Positions 1 through 9,268 are shown, numbered from the stretch's first letter. The stretch: 64,000 bases of DNA from Xylanimicrobium pachnodae JCM 13526 = NBRC 107786 (GCA_001592145.1 BCWJ01000005.1:124001-188000), one strand, 5' to 3'. The notes: generated by a model not told the origin, from the letters alone. Translations and numbers: made by a program.

Positions 1-1143
1 GTCTGTGTATACCCCCCAGCGGTAGGCCCATGCCACGATCTCCGCGTAGTGCCGTTCGAAGAAGTCGTAGTTGCGGCGAAGGTGTGACTGCTTCCACGCG
101 GGTAGTGAGTCGTCGATCGGAGGACGCGTCACCGATGGAGGAACGAGGTCGTCGGGGATATCGGTTCGTGCGACGTACCGTTTGCGGTCCTTGACGACCT
201 CGCGCTCCGGCGCCAGGAACTTCCGGGTGACAACGAGCCGGGAGAGTTCCGGGAAGTGCGTCCAGGAGTCCGCCCAGTAGGGGAAACCTTCTAAAGGCCT
301 CCCGGTCACGCGGCGGATCGTCGACTCAAGGTCGTCCCATGCGTCGATCCAGAGCGTCTCGGCCTCGGTGAGGCGAAGGTCGACGTTCGTCGGCGCGGGG
401 TCGTCCGGACGGATGATCCCGCTTGTGAAGAGATCCCACCCAGTCTGGCGGTCACCCGGCTCAAAGAGCTCGGTCCCGCCCTCGGAGCGTGGGAACCGGT
501 CTGCCATCGAGGCAACAGGTTCGGGGCCGATCGCCTCCGGGTCGATCTCGCCGGTCTCGGTGCGGGGGATGCGTTCCTCGCGCAGATGCTCGGGGATCAG
601 CGTTGCCGTGATGAAGACGCGTTCACGGACCTGGGGCGTGCCACCCAGCCAAGCTGGAAGCAGGTGCGGCGAGAAGATCGCGGGAGCGCCGGAGACCTCG
701 TAGCCGAGAAACCGCAGGGTCTCGATGATTGTCAGCCACTCGTGGCGATGTCGTGGTCCGACGAGATTGCGTACGTTCTCCAGGAGTAGGACCGGAGGCC
801 GGCGCTCCTCGATGATCCTCGCGATGTTCCAGAACAGGGTGCCGCGGGTCTCAGCCATGCCGTGCTGGGCACCAGACTTCGAGAACGGCTGGCAGGGGAA
901 TCCACCGGTCAGGACGTCGATCTGGCCGTCGTAACCCCGGAGTGTCACACCGTCGTCGTTCGCGTCCTTGGTGATGTCGCCGAGTGCCGGCATGTCCCAG
1001 TTGCGCTCGTAGACGGCCGCCGCATCCTTGTCGATCTCGACGGCGTACTTGCATTCGCCGCCTGTGGCGGCGAGGGCCGCGTGGAACCCACCGATGCCTG
1101 CAAACAGGTCGATGAAGGTGTACTTGGCGTTGGCCTTGCTCAA
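1..1143 (-). CDS. DNA (cytosine-5) methyltransferase, Dcm type (3' end outside window)
   Basis: Transfers a methyl group from SAM to cytosine C5, probably as the modification half of a restriction-modification unit. The frame is open from 1143 to the window edge (381 codons). Family motif I (DLFAGIGG) is at residues 12-18, motif IV with the catalytic Cys (GFPCQPFS) near residue 84 and the ENV motif near residue 120; the target-recognition region and final motifs lie beyond. I chose a TTG start at 1143 because GAGGTGGGAGA sits just upstream and the protein then begins directly before motif I. The gene faces the same way as the candidate nuclease genes at 1920 and 3271. Recognition sequence unknown. 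Confidence 0.88.
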   Translation of the reverse strand, partial: MSKANAKYTFIDLFAGIGGFHAALAATGGECKYAVEIDKDAAAVYERNWDMPALGDITKDANDDGVTLRGYDGQIDVLTGGFPCQPFSKSGAQHGMAETRGTLFWNIARIIEERRPPVLLLENVRNLVGPRHRHEWLTIIETLRFLGYEVSGAPAIFSPHLLPAWLGGTPQVRERVFITATLIPEHLREERIPRTETGEIDPEAIGPEPVASMADRFPRSEGGTELFEPGDRQTGWDLFTSGIIRPDDPAPTNVDLRLTEAETLWIDAWDDLESTIRRVTGRPLEGFPYWADSWTHFPELSRLVVTRKFLAPEREVVKDRKRYVARTDIPDDLVPPSVTRPPIDDSLPAWKQSHLRRNYDFFERHYAEIVAWAYRWGVYTD

Positions 1144-1404
1144 CTGGTCTCCCACCTCTGAAGCTTGACAGCTCTCCACCCAGCAAGCAAGTACGGCGCG
1201 CACGACGGCGGAAGAACTCCCGACAACGTAGCTTGTGCAACCGACACGCCCGACTCGTTCGTCCGCAAGAAGCGGTTCAGCGGGTCAGTCGGGTCCGGGT
1301 CCGGACGAGGGGCTCTCGTGCACCCCGACCGAGCAGAGCGTGGCTCGCCATGACTACGCGCCGTTGTACCCGGCCAGCGTCGGTCGGTCTGGTAGGACTT
1401 GGCC

Positions 1405-1909
1405 ATGGGTCTCCGCTCCTTCTCAGACGTCCCGAACCGGATAGTGCGGCTGTACCTCCAAGAAGCGGGCCGCCAGTATGACGCGACCGTGGTCTGCCGC
1501 GCTTCGGCTCGATGCCCCGCGAACTGATCGCACGGTTCGGGTCGTGCTGCGCGTACTGCGGAGAGCCGGTCCAGCGACTCGTCGAGGAGCACCTCGTCCC
1601 GATCAACCGCGATGCCGTTGGACTACATGCCTGGGGAAACATCGTCCCGCCTGCGAATCGTGCAACGACATCAAGGCGGGGAAGCCTTGGACGACCCATC
1701 CCCAGCTCGACGACGCTCGACGTGCGGCGATCACCGCCTACATCGCCGAGTACGCATACGCGCCTGATGTCGCGGAGCTCCGCCCCGTCCTCGAGAAGCT
1801 CTACGCGCTGGCTGACAGCCAGACGCGTTCTCTGGTCGACTTCGGCTTGGTGGCCTCACGTCCGTTCATCACGGGACTCCACGTCAGAAGTGCCAGCCCT
1901 GACCTCTGA
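1405..1909 (+). pseudogene. HNH endonuclease broken by two single-base shifts
   Basis: No single frame is intact, but three frames join into one sensible HNH nuclease. It starts at ATG 1405 (MGLRSFSDVPNRIVRLYLQE) in frame 1, moves to frame 3 around 1481-1487 (RGLPRFGSMPRELIARFG), then to frame 2 around 1647-1651, ending at TGA 1909. The joined protein holds CAYCGEP, then HLVP, then GLHAWGNIVP-ACESCNDIKAGKPW, i.e. paired CxxC metal sites around an HNH core. Both shifts equal loss of one base. It lies between the dcm gene and the convergent nuclease candidate, so it was probably part of the same defence island. Sequencing error is the alternative to true decay. Confidence 0.75.
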
Positions 1910-1919
1910 TGACCGCTCC

Positions 1920-3122
1920 CTATGCGAGCGCCTCGGAGTAGATCAGGAAGTTGTCGATGTGCTTCTTCAGGATCTTGACCTTGAGCTCGCGGGCGGCCCC
2001 GCTCGGCTGCCGACCCTGGCGGTGGTCGCCGAGCACAAGGTTGGCGTTGGCCTCGTTCACCTCGAGGACCTGCATGCGGGAGAACCGAACGGACTCCTTG
2101 AACCGTGCCGCGTACGAGAGGTCGCTGTACTCCTTGCGCTGCGCATGCCCATGGTCGCGCCGCCACCGGTTCCACTCGATCGTGGCATGGTTGCCGTTGT
2201 CCTTCGCGTGGACAGTGTCGTGCTCGTAGATCACGTACCAGAAGCGGCCAAACTCCGCGAGGCACCGGACCAGGTCATCACGGTCGTTGCCGATCGCCTC
2301 GCCCTTCGTGATGTTGGAGGCTTTCAGGTCGCCGTAGAAGTCGACAGTCGGCCCCCGGTGGAAGACCAGGTCGTAGTCGTACGCCCCGTGCTGCTTCGTC
2401 TTCTGGAACGCGACGACGTCCGCAAGGTGCTCCGCTCGCACGAACCGGTCGAACCGGTACTCGAGGTAGAACCCGGCCCACTCGTTCTGGAACCTGTCGG
2501 GCCAGGCGGCCGCGTACATCTCCCGGACCGCATCGAGTGCGGGGAGCCAGGCGCCCGTGAAGAAGTCGGCGTTGAAGCGTCGGAAGACGTCGACGCTCGG
2601 GTGTGTCGTGTCCGCAACGCCCAGAAGGTAGTCCGCGAACAACTCGGTCCGGATGCTGGTGAGCCGGTTCCCGTTGCGGTCGACTCGCTCGAAGACCCCC
2701 AGCGTCTGCGCCTGGTGCAGGTCGTTGGTCGAGACGTGCGCCGCCGAGTTGTTGGCTGCGCGCTGGATGTATGTCCGGGGATCGAAGTCGACGAAGATCG
2801 TGACGTCGCGGTACCTGTAGATGCCGACGAAGCGCGCCACCAGGCCCTCGCGGGTGGCCTCGCGTTCGACGCTCAGCCACGACCTCGGGATCTGGATGCG
2901 CTTCTTGTAGCCAGGCCACGGGTTTCCGAGGTGCGTCACCTGTGCCTTGAGGATGACCTGGTCACGGAATCTCACTACGCGCGCGCCGGCGTACGTCTCT
3001 GCGGACGCTCCAGGCAGTGCAGCGACGAGGAGGTCGTTCTTCTCGTGCTCGCTGAGCGTCGTGTCGAAGTCCGTGACGAGCTCGCCGTCAGGGCCGATCT
3101 GGTCAACGACGATTGATCCCAC
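1920..3122 (-). CDS. Candidate restriction endonuclease with PD-(D/E)XK-like motif
   Basis: Family not recognised; 400 residues. The segment around residues 245-265 reads YDYDLVFHRGPTVDFYGDLK, giving the D...(D)xK spacing of PD-(D/E)XK nucleases, but this is my reading only. The acidic, aromatic composition without signal peptide or membrane helix fits a cytosolic enzyme. The frame is open back to 3389, but the upstream part has non-coding character; GTG 3122 preceded by GGAGCACAG is the better start. It is transcribed toward the dcm gene and follows the truncated gene at 3271. Gene order suggests it could be the restriction partner of that methylase. A structural or regulatory role is not excluded. 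Confidence 0.6.
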   Translation of the reverse strand: MGSIVVDQIGPDGELVTDFDTTLSEHEKNDLLVAALPGASAETYAGARVVRFRDQVILKAQVTHLGNPWPGYKKRIQIPRSWLSVEREATREGLVARFVGIYRYRDVTIFVDFDPRTYIQRAANNSAAHVSTNDLHQAQTLGVFERVDRNGNRLTSIRTELFADYLLGVADTTHPSVDVFRRFNADFFTGAWLPALDAVREMYAAAWPDRFQNEWAGFYLEYRFDRFVRAEHLADVVAFQKTKQHGAYDYDLVFHRGPTVDFYGDLKASNITKGEAIGNDRDDLVRCLAEFGRFWYVIYEHDTVHAKDNGNHATIEWNRWRRDHGHAQRKEYSDLSYAARFKESVRFSRMQVLEVNEANANLVLGDHRQGRQPSGAARELKVKILKKHIDNFLIYSEALA

Positions 3123-3270
3123 CTGTGCTCCAGTCGGTCGTCCGCGGCGGGCCGAGGATCCACCTCGCCCGTCCGACCATGAGGTCGCGGGGCTGCCCGT
3201 CCATAGACTGGCACAGGCATCAGACACGCTGGGACCAGGCGAAACAGCACGGACCTCAGGTGCGTGCGCG

Positions 3271-4524
3271 TCAGCGTGCCAGCCCTGCCCGATCGCGACG
3301 CTCCATTCCCGTGTCTCGGACCGGTCCGCTGCCGTACCTTCGCGCCCGGTCCATCTCGCCGGCCGTCTCGACGGTTCGCGTGAAGTCATCCCGCCGCGGT
3401 CCTCCCTCGCCGAGTCGTGGACCCTCGGTCACGGGCGCCAGCGCCTTCACCGCCGCGTAGAGGTTCGGATGGTTCCGCCCGTCGATCGGCTCGTACTTCC
3501 GTACGGCGCGCCGCTTGCCACCCAGGTCGACCTCCGACAGCGTGAGCTCGTTCCACACCAGGTACCGCTGCTGCTCGATGCCCTGTCGTGTCCGCGCAGC
3601 AACGAAGGTGTCCGTCATCGTGAACAGCCTTCGTAGCCAGCCGAGCTGGTCGAGGCTCGCTCTCTCACCCGTCCCGACGGCGTCCTCCATCGCCACCTGA
3701 GCGGCCTCGGCCTCGGCGACCGCGGACTGGCCACGGCCCAGTGGTCCGGCGACGCGATCCACCAGCATGCCCATGAGTCGCTGGTAGGTCTCGGCTCGTC
3801 GACCGAACCGGGCAACGAGGTCGTCGGCGTCCACGTCGGCCGCAGCCCGTGCCGCCAGCGCCGACACCACCCGCTGCGCCCGCACGATGGCGGTGAGCGA
3901 GTCCGCGGAAGGGAACTCGGCGCCCAGCCGGAGGAACAGGTTGTGCTGAGCCGCGATCGCGCCGTCGAGGCCGAGGGGATACGGCGATGGCGTGAGTGCG
4001 GATGGCGCCCGATATCCCATCCGATCCACCGCGGCTGCGTCGGCGTTGGAGACTCCTGACGCCCACGCCGAGCAGAGCTGGGCCGCGGACAGCGCCGAGT
4101 CGACGAGATGCGGGTCCTTCGTGGAGTACGCGTCCTGCCACTTGGACTTCTTGCTCAACCGCTGCCAGCCAGGGAGAGGGAAATAGCGGGCGTCGAGAGC
4201 TAGGAGCGCCCACGTGAGGTCGGCGGCGTCACGGACGAGCACCCGAGCGTCGTCGAACCGGATCCTGTCGGCGACGATGGGGAGCTCGCGCTCGCGTCCC
4301 GTCATCGCAGCAAGCGCGGCGAGTCGCCACGCCTCCGTCAGGCGAGTGTCCTGGACGGCGGCGAGCTCGGCGGTGTTCGGACCGCGACCGCCGGGGAGTG
4401 CGCCCGTTGCCGGCCGATCCGTTTGGAGCCAGTGCAGGAGCCGCCTCGGCGCTTCCCAGCCGGTGGTGTGGATCGGCGTCGCGGTCTCCGCGAGAGCGAG
4501 CGCGTTGTCGACGACGGTCGAAAA
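3271..4524 (-). pseudogene. Unrecognised defence-island gene lacking its 5' end, next to IS30
   Basis: The frame is open from TTT 4524 to the stop at 3271, and protein-like sequence runs the whole way (for example VVDNALALAETATP near the beginning). There is no ATG, GTG or TTG before ATG 4305. An in-frame TAG at 4527-4525 lies only 16 bp from the IS30 end. The simplest reading is that the 5' part was removed or displaced with the insertion; a -1 shift near 4515-4520 could also connect it to the short stretch beside the IS. A 344-residue protein from ATG 4305 may still be made. No domain recognised; the product looks helical. It precedes the nuclease candidate by 148 bp in the same direction. 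Confidence 0.55.
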
Positions 4525-4543
4525 CTAGGCCAGGACGCGCCTT

Positions 4544-4566
4544 GGTTTCCAGTAGTCATCGCAACG
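4544..4566 (+). repeat. IS30 terminal inverted repeat, left
   Basis: Matches the complement of 5808-5830 at 18 of 23 positions, with identical outer GGTTTC and inner TCGCAACG blocks. It overlaps the last codons of the transposase. Confidence 0.75.
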
Positions 4567-5785
4567 TTGGGCTTTCGGCGGAGGCTACCAGCAGCCCGAA
4601 GAGGTCGGCGGGAGCCTGATCGCCGAGGGTCATCCGGGGCCGTCGGTTGAGCTCTGTCTCCACCCGGGCGAGGTCCCTGGGAGTGTGTACGGCGAGGTTC
4701 GTCGACTTCGGGAAGTACTGGCGCAGGAGTCCGTTGGTGTTCTCGTTACTGCCCCGCTGCCACGGGCTGGCCGCGTCGGCGAAGAAGACCTTCGTGCCCG
4801 TCTCCGCGGTGATCTCCAGGTGCCTCGCGAGTTCGGTGCCTTGATCCCACGTCAGGCTCAGGCGCAGGTGCGGCGGCATCCGCAGCAGGGCTCGGACCAG
4901 TGCGGCCTTCACCGCGAGCGAGTCTTGCGCGGGCAGGTGCACGAGTCTGACGTACCGGGTCTGCCGCTCGACCAAGGTCGCGATCGCCGAGCGGTGGTGC
5001 GGGCCCACGATGAGGTCTCCCTCCCAATGCCCGGCCACTGTCCGGTCGGTTGGCTCGAAGCCGCGGTCGTGGATCGAGCGCATCGGCTGAGCGAACCGTC
5101 TGCCCGCCCGCACGATCCGGGTGTGCCCGCGGCGATGGTCACGCCCGGTGCGCAACGGCGACTCACGCTTCGTGATCAGCCCGTTTCCGGGCCGGTAGAG
5201 CGCCTGGTAGATGCTCTCGGTCGAGAGCCACATCGTCGGGTCGTTTGCATGCTCACGGCGCAGCGCCCTGCTGATCTGCTGTGGGCTCCATCGCTCCTTG
5301 AGTCGCGCCTTGACGAACGCATGCAGCTGCGGCGTCGTCGCGATCTTCAGCGGCCTGGCCCGGCGCCGCCGCGTGGCGGCCAGTCCGTGGGCGTGGAACG
5401 GTCGGTACTGGCCCGTCGAGTGCCGGTTCCGACTCAGCTCGCGGCTAATCGTCGAGGGCGAACGGCCGAGCGCCCGCGCGATCGCGGTCGGACCGATGCC
5501 CGTGGAGGCCAGGTCGGCGATCTGAATGCGCTCCTCCTCGGAGAGGAACCGAGGCGAGATCTGACGGGTTGCGAGCGAATCCAACGGCGGCACAAACCGC
5601 ACGGTCCCATCCTTGAGCCGCTCGTTGGCGCCGTTCTTCCACCGGTTGCCCGACGACCTAGAGATCCCGAGCTCGCGGCACGCACCTCGCACCGACCAGC
5701 CCTGCCCAAGCAGCTCCACGAACCGGCGACGAGCCTGTGACATAGGCCGGCGACCCGGCCCCTTGCGAACACGACGAGATGACAA
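4556..5785 (-). CDS. IS30-family transposase (DDE)
   Basis: Catalyses cut-and-paste or circle transposition of the surrounding IS. The N-terminal third has helix-turn-helix segments (SVRGACRELGISRSSGNRWK, then GIGPTAIARALGRSPSTISR). The C-terminal rve/DDE core carries D in HWEGDLIVG, D in TWDQGTE and E in QRGSNENTNG. All three acidic residues are present and the frame is complete, so it is probably active. Several starts are possible; TTG 5785 has a perfect GGAGG six bases upstream and gives 409 residues, while ATG 5800 and ATG 5743 have no good ribosome site. The gene ends inside the left inverted repeat. Confidence 0.93.
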   Translation of the reverse strand: MSSRRVRKGPGRRPMSQARRRFVELLGQGWSVRGACRELGISRSSGNRWKNGANERLKDGTVRFVPPLDSLATRQISPRFLSEEERIQIADLASTGIGPTAIARALGRSPSTISRELSRNRHSTGQYRPFHAHGLAATRRRRARPLKIATTPQLHAFVKARLKERWSPQQISRALRREHANDPTMWLSTESIYQALYRPGNGLITKRESPLRTGRDHRRGHTRIVRAGRRFAQPMRSIHDRGFEPTDRTVAGHWEGDLIVGPHHRSAIATLVERQTRYVRLVHLPAQDSLAVKAALVRALLRMPPHLRLSLTWDQGTELARHLEITAETGTKVFFADAASPWQRGSNENTNGLLRQYFPKSTNLAVHTPRDLARVETELNRRPRMTLGDQAPADLFGLLVASAESPTLR

Positions 5786-5807
5786 CGAGAACCTCCACAT
5801 CGGTCTT

Positions 5808-5830
5808 CGTTGCGACCACCGCTAGAAACC
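5808..5830 (-). repeat. IS30 terminal inverted repeat, right
   Basis: Complement of 4544-4566 with five mismatches. It lies just upstream of the transposase start, where IS30 elements usually keep their promoter. Confidence 0.75.
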
Positions 5831-6073
5831 ACCCCGTCGGAACGGCCCACATTTCGAGCGTCGTCGACATCGCCATCGCCACGGCCCGTGTCGGCCTGGC
5901 CGCAACTGGTGCGAGGGGCGCATCAGCAGGCGGACACCCTCGCCGGACGCCGACACGTTCGGCGTCGCACATACCACCACCGTCGAGGGCCACCGCCTCA
6001 TGTCGCGGCGTCGGTGGCGCTGGATGCACACCTGCGAGTCCGCCCCCTCGCAGGTCGAGAGCATGATGGGATC

Positions 6074-6913
6074 GTGCCGCTGCGTTCCCATGCCTTCCTC
6101 GACTCAGAGCCTCTCTTCGCACAGGCGGAGTATTACGACATCCAAGTGCCCCGCGCTGCCCAGATAGTCGAGCAAAGCCATTCTTGTCGCTCGGGTGGCG
6201 CCAAGATCGGCCTTCCCGCCGACAGACTCGACGCAGAGGCCGGCGGAGACATCGAGATCCAGTCGACCTACCCGCTCGGACCTCGAGAGAAGGCCGCAGT
6301 CAACAAGGAGGTCGATGCCCTCATCGTCGCGGATCTCGCCAAGCGCGCGAACCCTGAGACCGTGGAGCGCGAGGGCACAACGCGCATAACGACGGCGTCG
6401 CTCGCAGGGAAGCTCTTCCACATCGTGCGCAAGGCGATGGGCGAAGCACCGGTCGGCACCTCAGGCGAGGTCAACGATTGGATGGCACGCCTCAACTTTG
6501 ACGCTGCCGCCCCCTTCCATCTTCGAGATACTTCGCAGCGCTACCTCAACGGCAAACTCGTCCCCGTGCTCATACTGCTGGGAGATCGCTGGCAAAGGGC
6601 TGCGGCAGAGGGTCGGTGAAAGCCTTCAGTCGAACCACTTCGTCGACCTTGCATCCAAGGACCACATCGAGGGCGCGTTCCGCGTGCTCGGCGTCGTTCG
6701 CGCCTCATAGACGGTGGCACTGACGGCTTCCTCTCGGCTGAGCAGTAGCTGTTGCACTGATGGGAACCCATGATGGGTCGCCTCGCGGCGCACATTGTTG
6801 AGAGGTCCATCGCGGACCTCGTGAGCATGGTCGAAACTGAGCATCTTCCCGAGGACGTCAAGGCATACATCTCGGGACCAGCCGTTATCCTCGACGTGAT
6901 CGCCCTTTACTGA
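6074..6913 (+). pseudogene. DUF6414-like protein, multiply broken
   Basis: A coherent ~280-residue protein can be followed across lesions. Frame 2 runs from GTG 6074 (VPLRSHAFLDSEPLFAQAEY) to about 6590. Frame 3 continues (EIAGKGLRQRVGES, then DHIEGAFRVLGVV) to about 6700, and frame 2 resumes (RLIDGGTDGFLSAEQ) but hits TAG 6746 and TGA 6758. It then runs cleanly to TGA 6913, ending SGPAVILDVIALY. The layout, with a linker rich in GG, a regulatory-looking middle and a final GPA...IALY strand, reminds me of DUF6414 proteins from memory, not from a search. Two shifts plus two stops argue for real decay rather than sequencing error. It sits between the IS and the nuclease-like gene at 6995. Confidence 0.6.
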
Positions 6914-6994
6914 GTCGACTTGCGAATCCAAACAGAAGCAGATCCTTCACTCCGTCGACATTGATATCACTTCCGCTGACAAGGAGACATTGGC

Positions 6995-7774
6995 ATGACT
7001 CGCGCTGACCACATCAATCTCATCAGACAACTCGAAACCCATGTCGACGCGGGATCGCGTGCCTTCGGAACACCGCAGTCCTGGGCGAAAACCACTAGGG
7101 GGCTGGGTGGTGAGATGCTGATTGCTGACATACTTGCCACCCAGGTCAATGCTAGATGTGGCGGATCGCTCCTCTTCCTCGGGCTGGACCTCGGGAGACC
7201 CGGATTGAGGTACCCCCACCCTGGGGCAGACGAGGAATGTACCTTTGAGGGGTTCGGCGGCGATATTGATGCTGCCTTGTTCATTCGCGAGTACTCCGAC
7301 GCGTCGGACCGGTACAGGCTAAGTGAGCGCCGCCTCCGTCAAGATCACCTCATTCTAATCGACTCAAAGCAGTACACGGACGACTGGGATCGCAAAAGGC
7401 TGTTCGCGAAGGCCGAGGACACGCTTCGGTGGTTTCGTTGCGCGCTGGCCGACAAACATCTCGTTGGAGGCGGGTCCGATAAGAACTCAATACAACTCTC
7501 ATATCACTTCGCCCACACGGGCAGTTGGACTCCAAAGGCTTGGCTCCGCATCGTCGGCGATGCAAAGGACAAGCCAGTCGAGCCCAACTACTGTTGGTGG
7601 AACTCCTTCGAAGACCTGGTTCTTGAGTGCCCAGCAGAGGTGCTGATCGGGCAGTTGTCAATCTTGCTTGCTTTCGCGAACCCAAGCTACCGCGGATGGG
7701 TTCCTGGTGCGTTGTGGCAACTATTGGACCCAGCGGACCGGACTCCGTTCCGAGCGCTAGACGATCAAGACTAA
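6995..7774 (+). CDS. Hypothetical protein with PD-(D/E)XK-like motif
   Basis: Family not recognised; 259 residues with a good AAGGAGA ribosome site nine bases before ATG 6995. Around residues 89-125 it has FGGDIDAALF followed by HLILIDSKQY, matching the D...(D)xK pattern with a following Q seen in PD-(D/E)XK nucleases. Tryptophan-rich C-terminal half, no signal peptide or membrane segment. It appears lower in GC than the chromosomal genes, consistent with recent transfer, and sits inside the element among restriction-like genes. A role in cleaving foreign DNA is an inference from motif and neighbourhood only. Confidence 0.6.
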   Translation: MTRADHINLIRQLETHVDAGSRAFGTPQSWAKTTRGLGGEMLIADILATQVNARCGGSLLFLGLDLGRPGLRYPHPGADEECTFEGFGGDIDAALFIREYSDASDRYRLSERRLRQDHLILIDSKQYTDDWDRKRLFAKAEDTLRWFRCALADKHLVGGGSDKNSIQLSYHFAHTGSWTPKAWLRIVGDAKDKPVEPNYCWWNSFEDLVLECPAEVLIGQLSILLAFANPSYRGWVPGALWQLLDPADRTPFRALDDQD

Positions 7775-8133
7775 ACGTCGAAGCATCGGTGGGCCAGCAA
7801 GGCCTCCCCGATCACCGAGTTCTGGAGCAGCTATGGCGCCTTGTTCGTTTGGAGCGCCGCTTGTTGTCGCGCCACCGGCACGATCGCGACAGAGACCTGC
7901 GGATGGCCAGTGCGGCGGATGAATGAGGCCCGGGGATTACCGTCGGCAATGAAGTAGGTCGAGTTGTCCGGTCCGTCTCGAGTGGCCGGTGCCACGCTCT
8001 GCACCGGGTGTACCGCGTTGACGTAGGGCGGGTACCGACTGGCCTCGACGAGCCTCTTGAAGCGACGTGGATTGCCGATCGCACCTGATGAGCGAGTGCG
8101 CTGACTTCGGCGCACCAGCGTCAGGAGTTCGTC
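7775..8133. other. Gap with a possible minus-strand gene remnant
   Basis: No complete gene is evident. On the minus strand, about 8090 down to a stop at 7831 reads protein-like (for example YFIADGNPRASFIRRTGHPQ) but has no start or ribosome site. It may be the 3' end of a gene cut off when the element was assembled. The last 20 bases hold the ribosome site of ssb. Confidence 0.35.
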
Positions 8134-8664
8134 ATGTCCGAACAGACCCCGACCCGCGAGTCGCTCGGGGGGTTCATAGTCACCGAGCCCAGGCTCACCA
8201 CGACGGCTGCGGGCTCGTACCGCCTCGCGGCCCGCGTCGGGGTCGAGCACTGGACGCTTGATCCCGACGGAACGCGCAGCAAGGCCGAGGCGTCGTTCCA
8301 CACGCTCGCGATCTACGGCCCGCTCGCGGCGAGCCTGATGGGCGAGTTCCACAAGGGTGAGCGGTTCGTCGCCGCCGGCCGGACCCGTGCGTACCCGATA
8401 GACCAGGTCGGAGTCGAGGACGTGCGATACGAGTTCGTCGCGACACGCATCGGCCACGACGCCGCCGAGGAGGCCCTCAGCAGGTCGATGTCCCGTCAGC
8501 CGTCCAACCGGGCCCGGCACTTCGACACCCACCGCGCTCTCGGGCAGGTGGCGGCACCGGCGTCGGGACGACGGCTGCGGGCGGTGCCGGACCTGCCCGT
8601 ACAGCCGACCCCAGTCCGGCACGTAGGTCCGCTCGACGGCGTCGGCTCGCCGCTCGGAACCTGA
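8134..8664 (+). CDS. ssb: Single-stranded DNA-binding protein (element-borne)
   Basis: Binds single-stranded DNA through one OB fold, probably protecting DNA of the element during transfer or replication. The 176-residue protein has the family pattern: an N-terminal strand GGFIVTEPRLTTTAAG, the central FHTLAIYGPLAASLMGEFHK, then a GERFVAAGRTRAYP strand and VRYEFVATRIG ending the fold near residue 110. The remaining tail is disordered, Pro/Arg-rich, and lacks the acidic DDDIPF-type tip of chromosomal SSB, as is usual for plasmid copies. AGGAG precedes ATG by six bases. It heads a three-gene run (8134-10236). Confidence 0.82.
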   Translation: MSEQTPTRESLGGFIVTEPRLTTTAAGSYRLAARVGVEHWTLDPDGTRSKAEASFHTLAIYGPLAASLMGEFHKGERFVAAGRTRAYPIDQVGVEDVRYEFVATRIGHDAAEEALSRSMSRQPSNRARHFDTHRALGQVAAPASGRRLRAVPDLPVQPTPVRHVGPLDGVGSPLGT

Positions 8665-8680
8665 CGGGTGGTGAACCACG

Positions 8681-9268
8681 ATGACCGCTGCCGACGGTCC
8701 GGAGGAGTGGCCGTTCAACCGGATGTCGTCGCTGTTCGACGTGACCGGGCTCAGCGCGCTGCCCGACTTCGCCGACGACTTCGTCCCCACGCTCGACCGC
8801 GACGACGGCGACGAGATCGTCCCGGTCAACTGGAACCGTCTCGGCCCCGACGAGGCCCGGCAGGCGTGGACCGACCTGAACGCGTGGGTCACCTGGCTGC
8901 GCAAGGCGTTCGGCCTACCTCCCACGCTGATCCCGCCGCTGTGGCACCGCCACGACGAGCTCGTCTGGGAGCTCTCGGCGCTGCACACCCACTGGCTCGC
9001 CTGCTATGGCGTTGATGCTTCGCCGTCGGCACCGATCGCGTGGATGCGTGACTTCGCCGATGCCCGCCACCGGCTACGTGACTGGGTCGCCGCGTGCGGC
9101 ACCCGGCTCGACCGTGACCGTCCGACCCGCACCACGGTCTGGCCCGGTGAGCCGCCGGAGGCCATCGCCAGCGACCAGGCGATCACCGACCGGGAGGCCG
9201 ACTTCGCCAGGTTCGTCGAGGACGACGCCGCATCCCGGCACCGCAGCGATCCAGGAGGTGCGTCGTGA
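8681..9268 (+). CDS. Conserved mobile-element hypothetical protein
   Basis: 195 residues, no function known to me. It has a Trp-rich helical middle (LNAWVTWLRKAFGL, then HDELVWELSALHTHWLA) of a type common beside ssb in actinobacterial conjugative elements, loosely like DUF4913. No signal peptide, membrane helix or catalytic motif. It begins 16 bp after ssb and its stop overlaps the next start (GTGA), so the three genes are very probably co-transcribed and the last two translationally coupled. A role in replication or transfer of the element is guesswork. Confidence 0.65.
   Translation: MTAADGPEEWPFNRMSSLFDVTGLSALPDFADDFVPTLDRDDGDEIVPVNWNRLGPDEARQAWTDLNAWVTWLRKAFGLPPTLIPPLWHRHDELVWELSALHTHWLACYGVDASPSAPIAWMRDFADARHRLRDWVAACGTRLDRDRPTRTTVWPGEPPEAIASDQAITDREADFARFVEDDAASRHRSDPGGAS

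Larger units (their letters stand above)
4544..5830 (-). mobile_element. IS30-family insertion sequence
   Basis: A 1.29-kb element bounded by imperfect inverted repeats beginning GGTTTC and ending TCGCAACG, with one transposase filling the interior. The length and the transposase type fit IS30. No clear target duplication can be read: the left flank ends CCTT and the right flank starts ACCC. The insertion abuts the gene that ends at 3271 and lacks its start. The sequence immediately to the right (5831-6073) shows no convincing missing 5' part of that gene. Confidence 0.85.

Noticed and set aside
5831-6073. Missing 5' part of the gene at 3271 on the far side of IS30
   Set aside because: None of the minus-strand frames here joins convincingly to the truncated gene, and no target duplication is visible.
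7831-8988. A 385-codon minus-strand frame over the ssb region
   Set aside because: Most of it is antisense to ssb and its neighbour. Only the last ~85 codons look protein-like, listed as a possible remnant.
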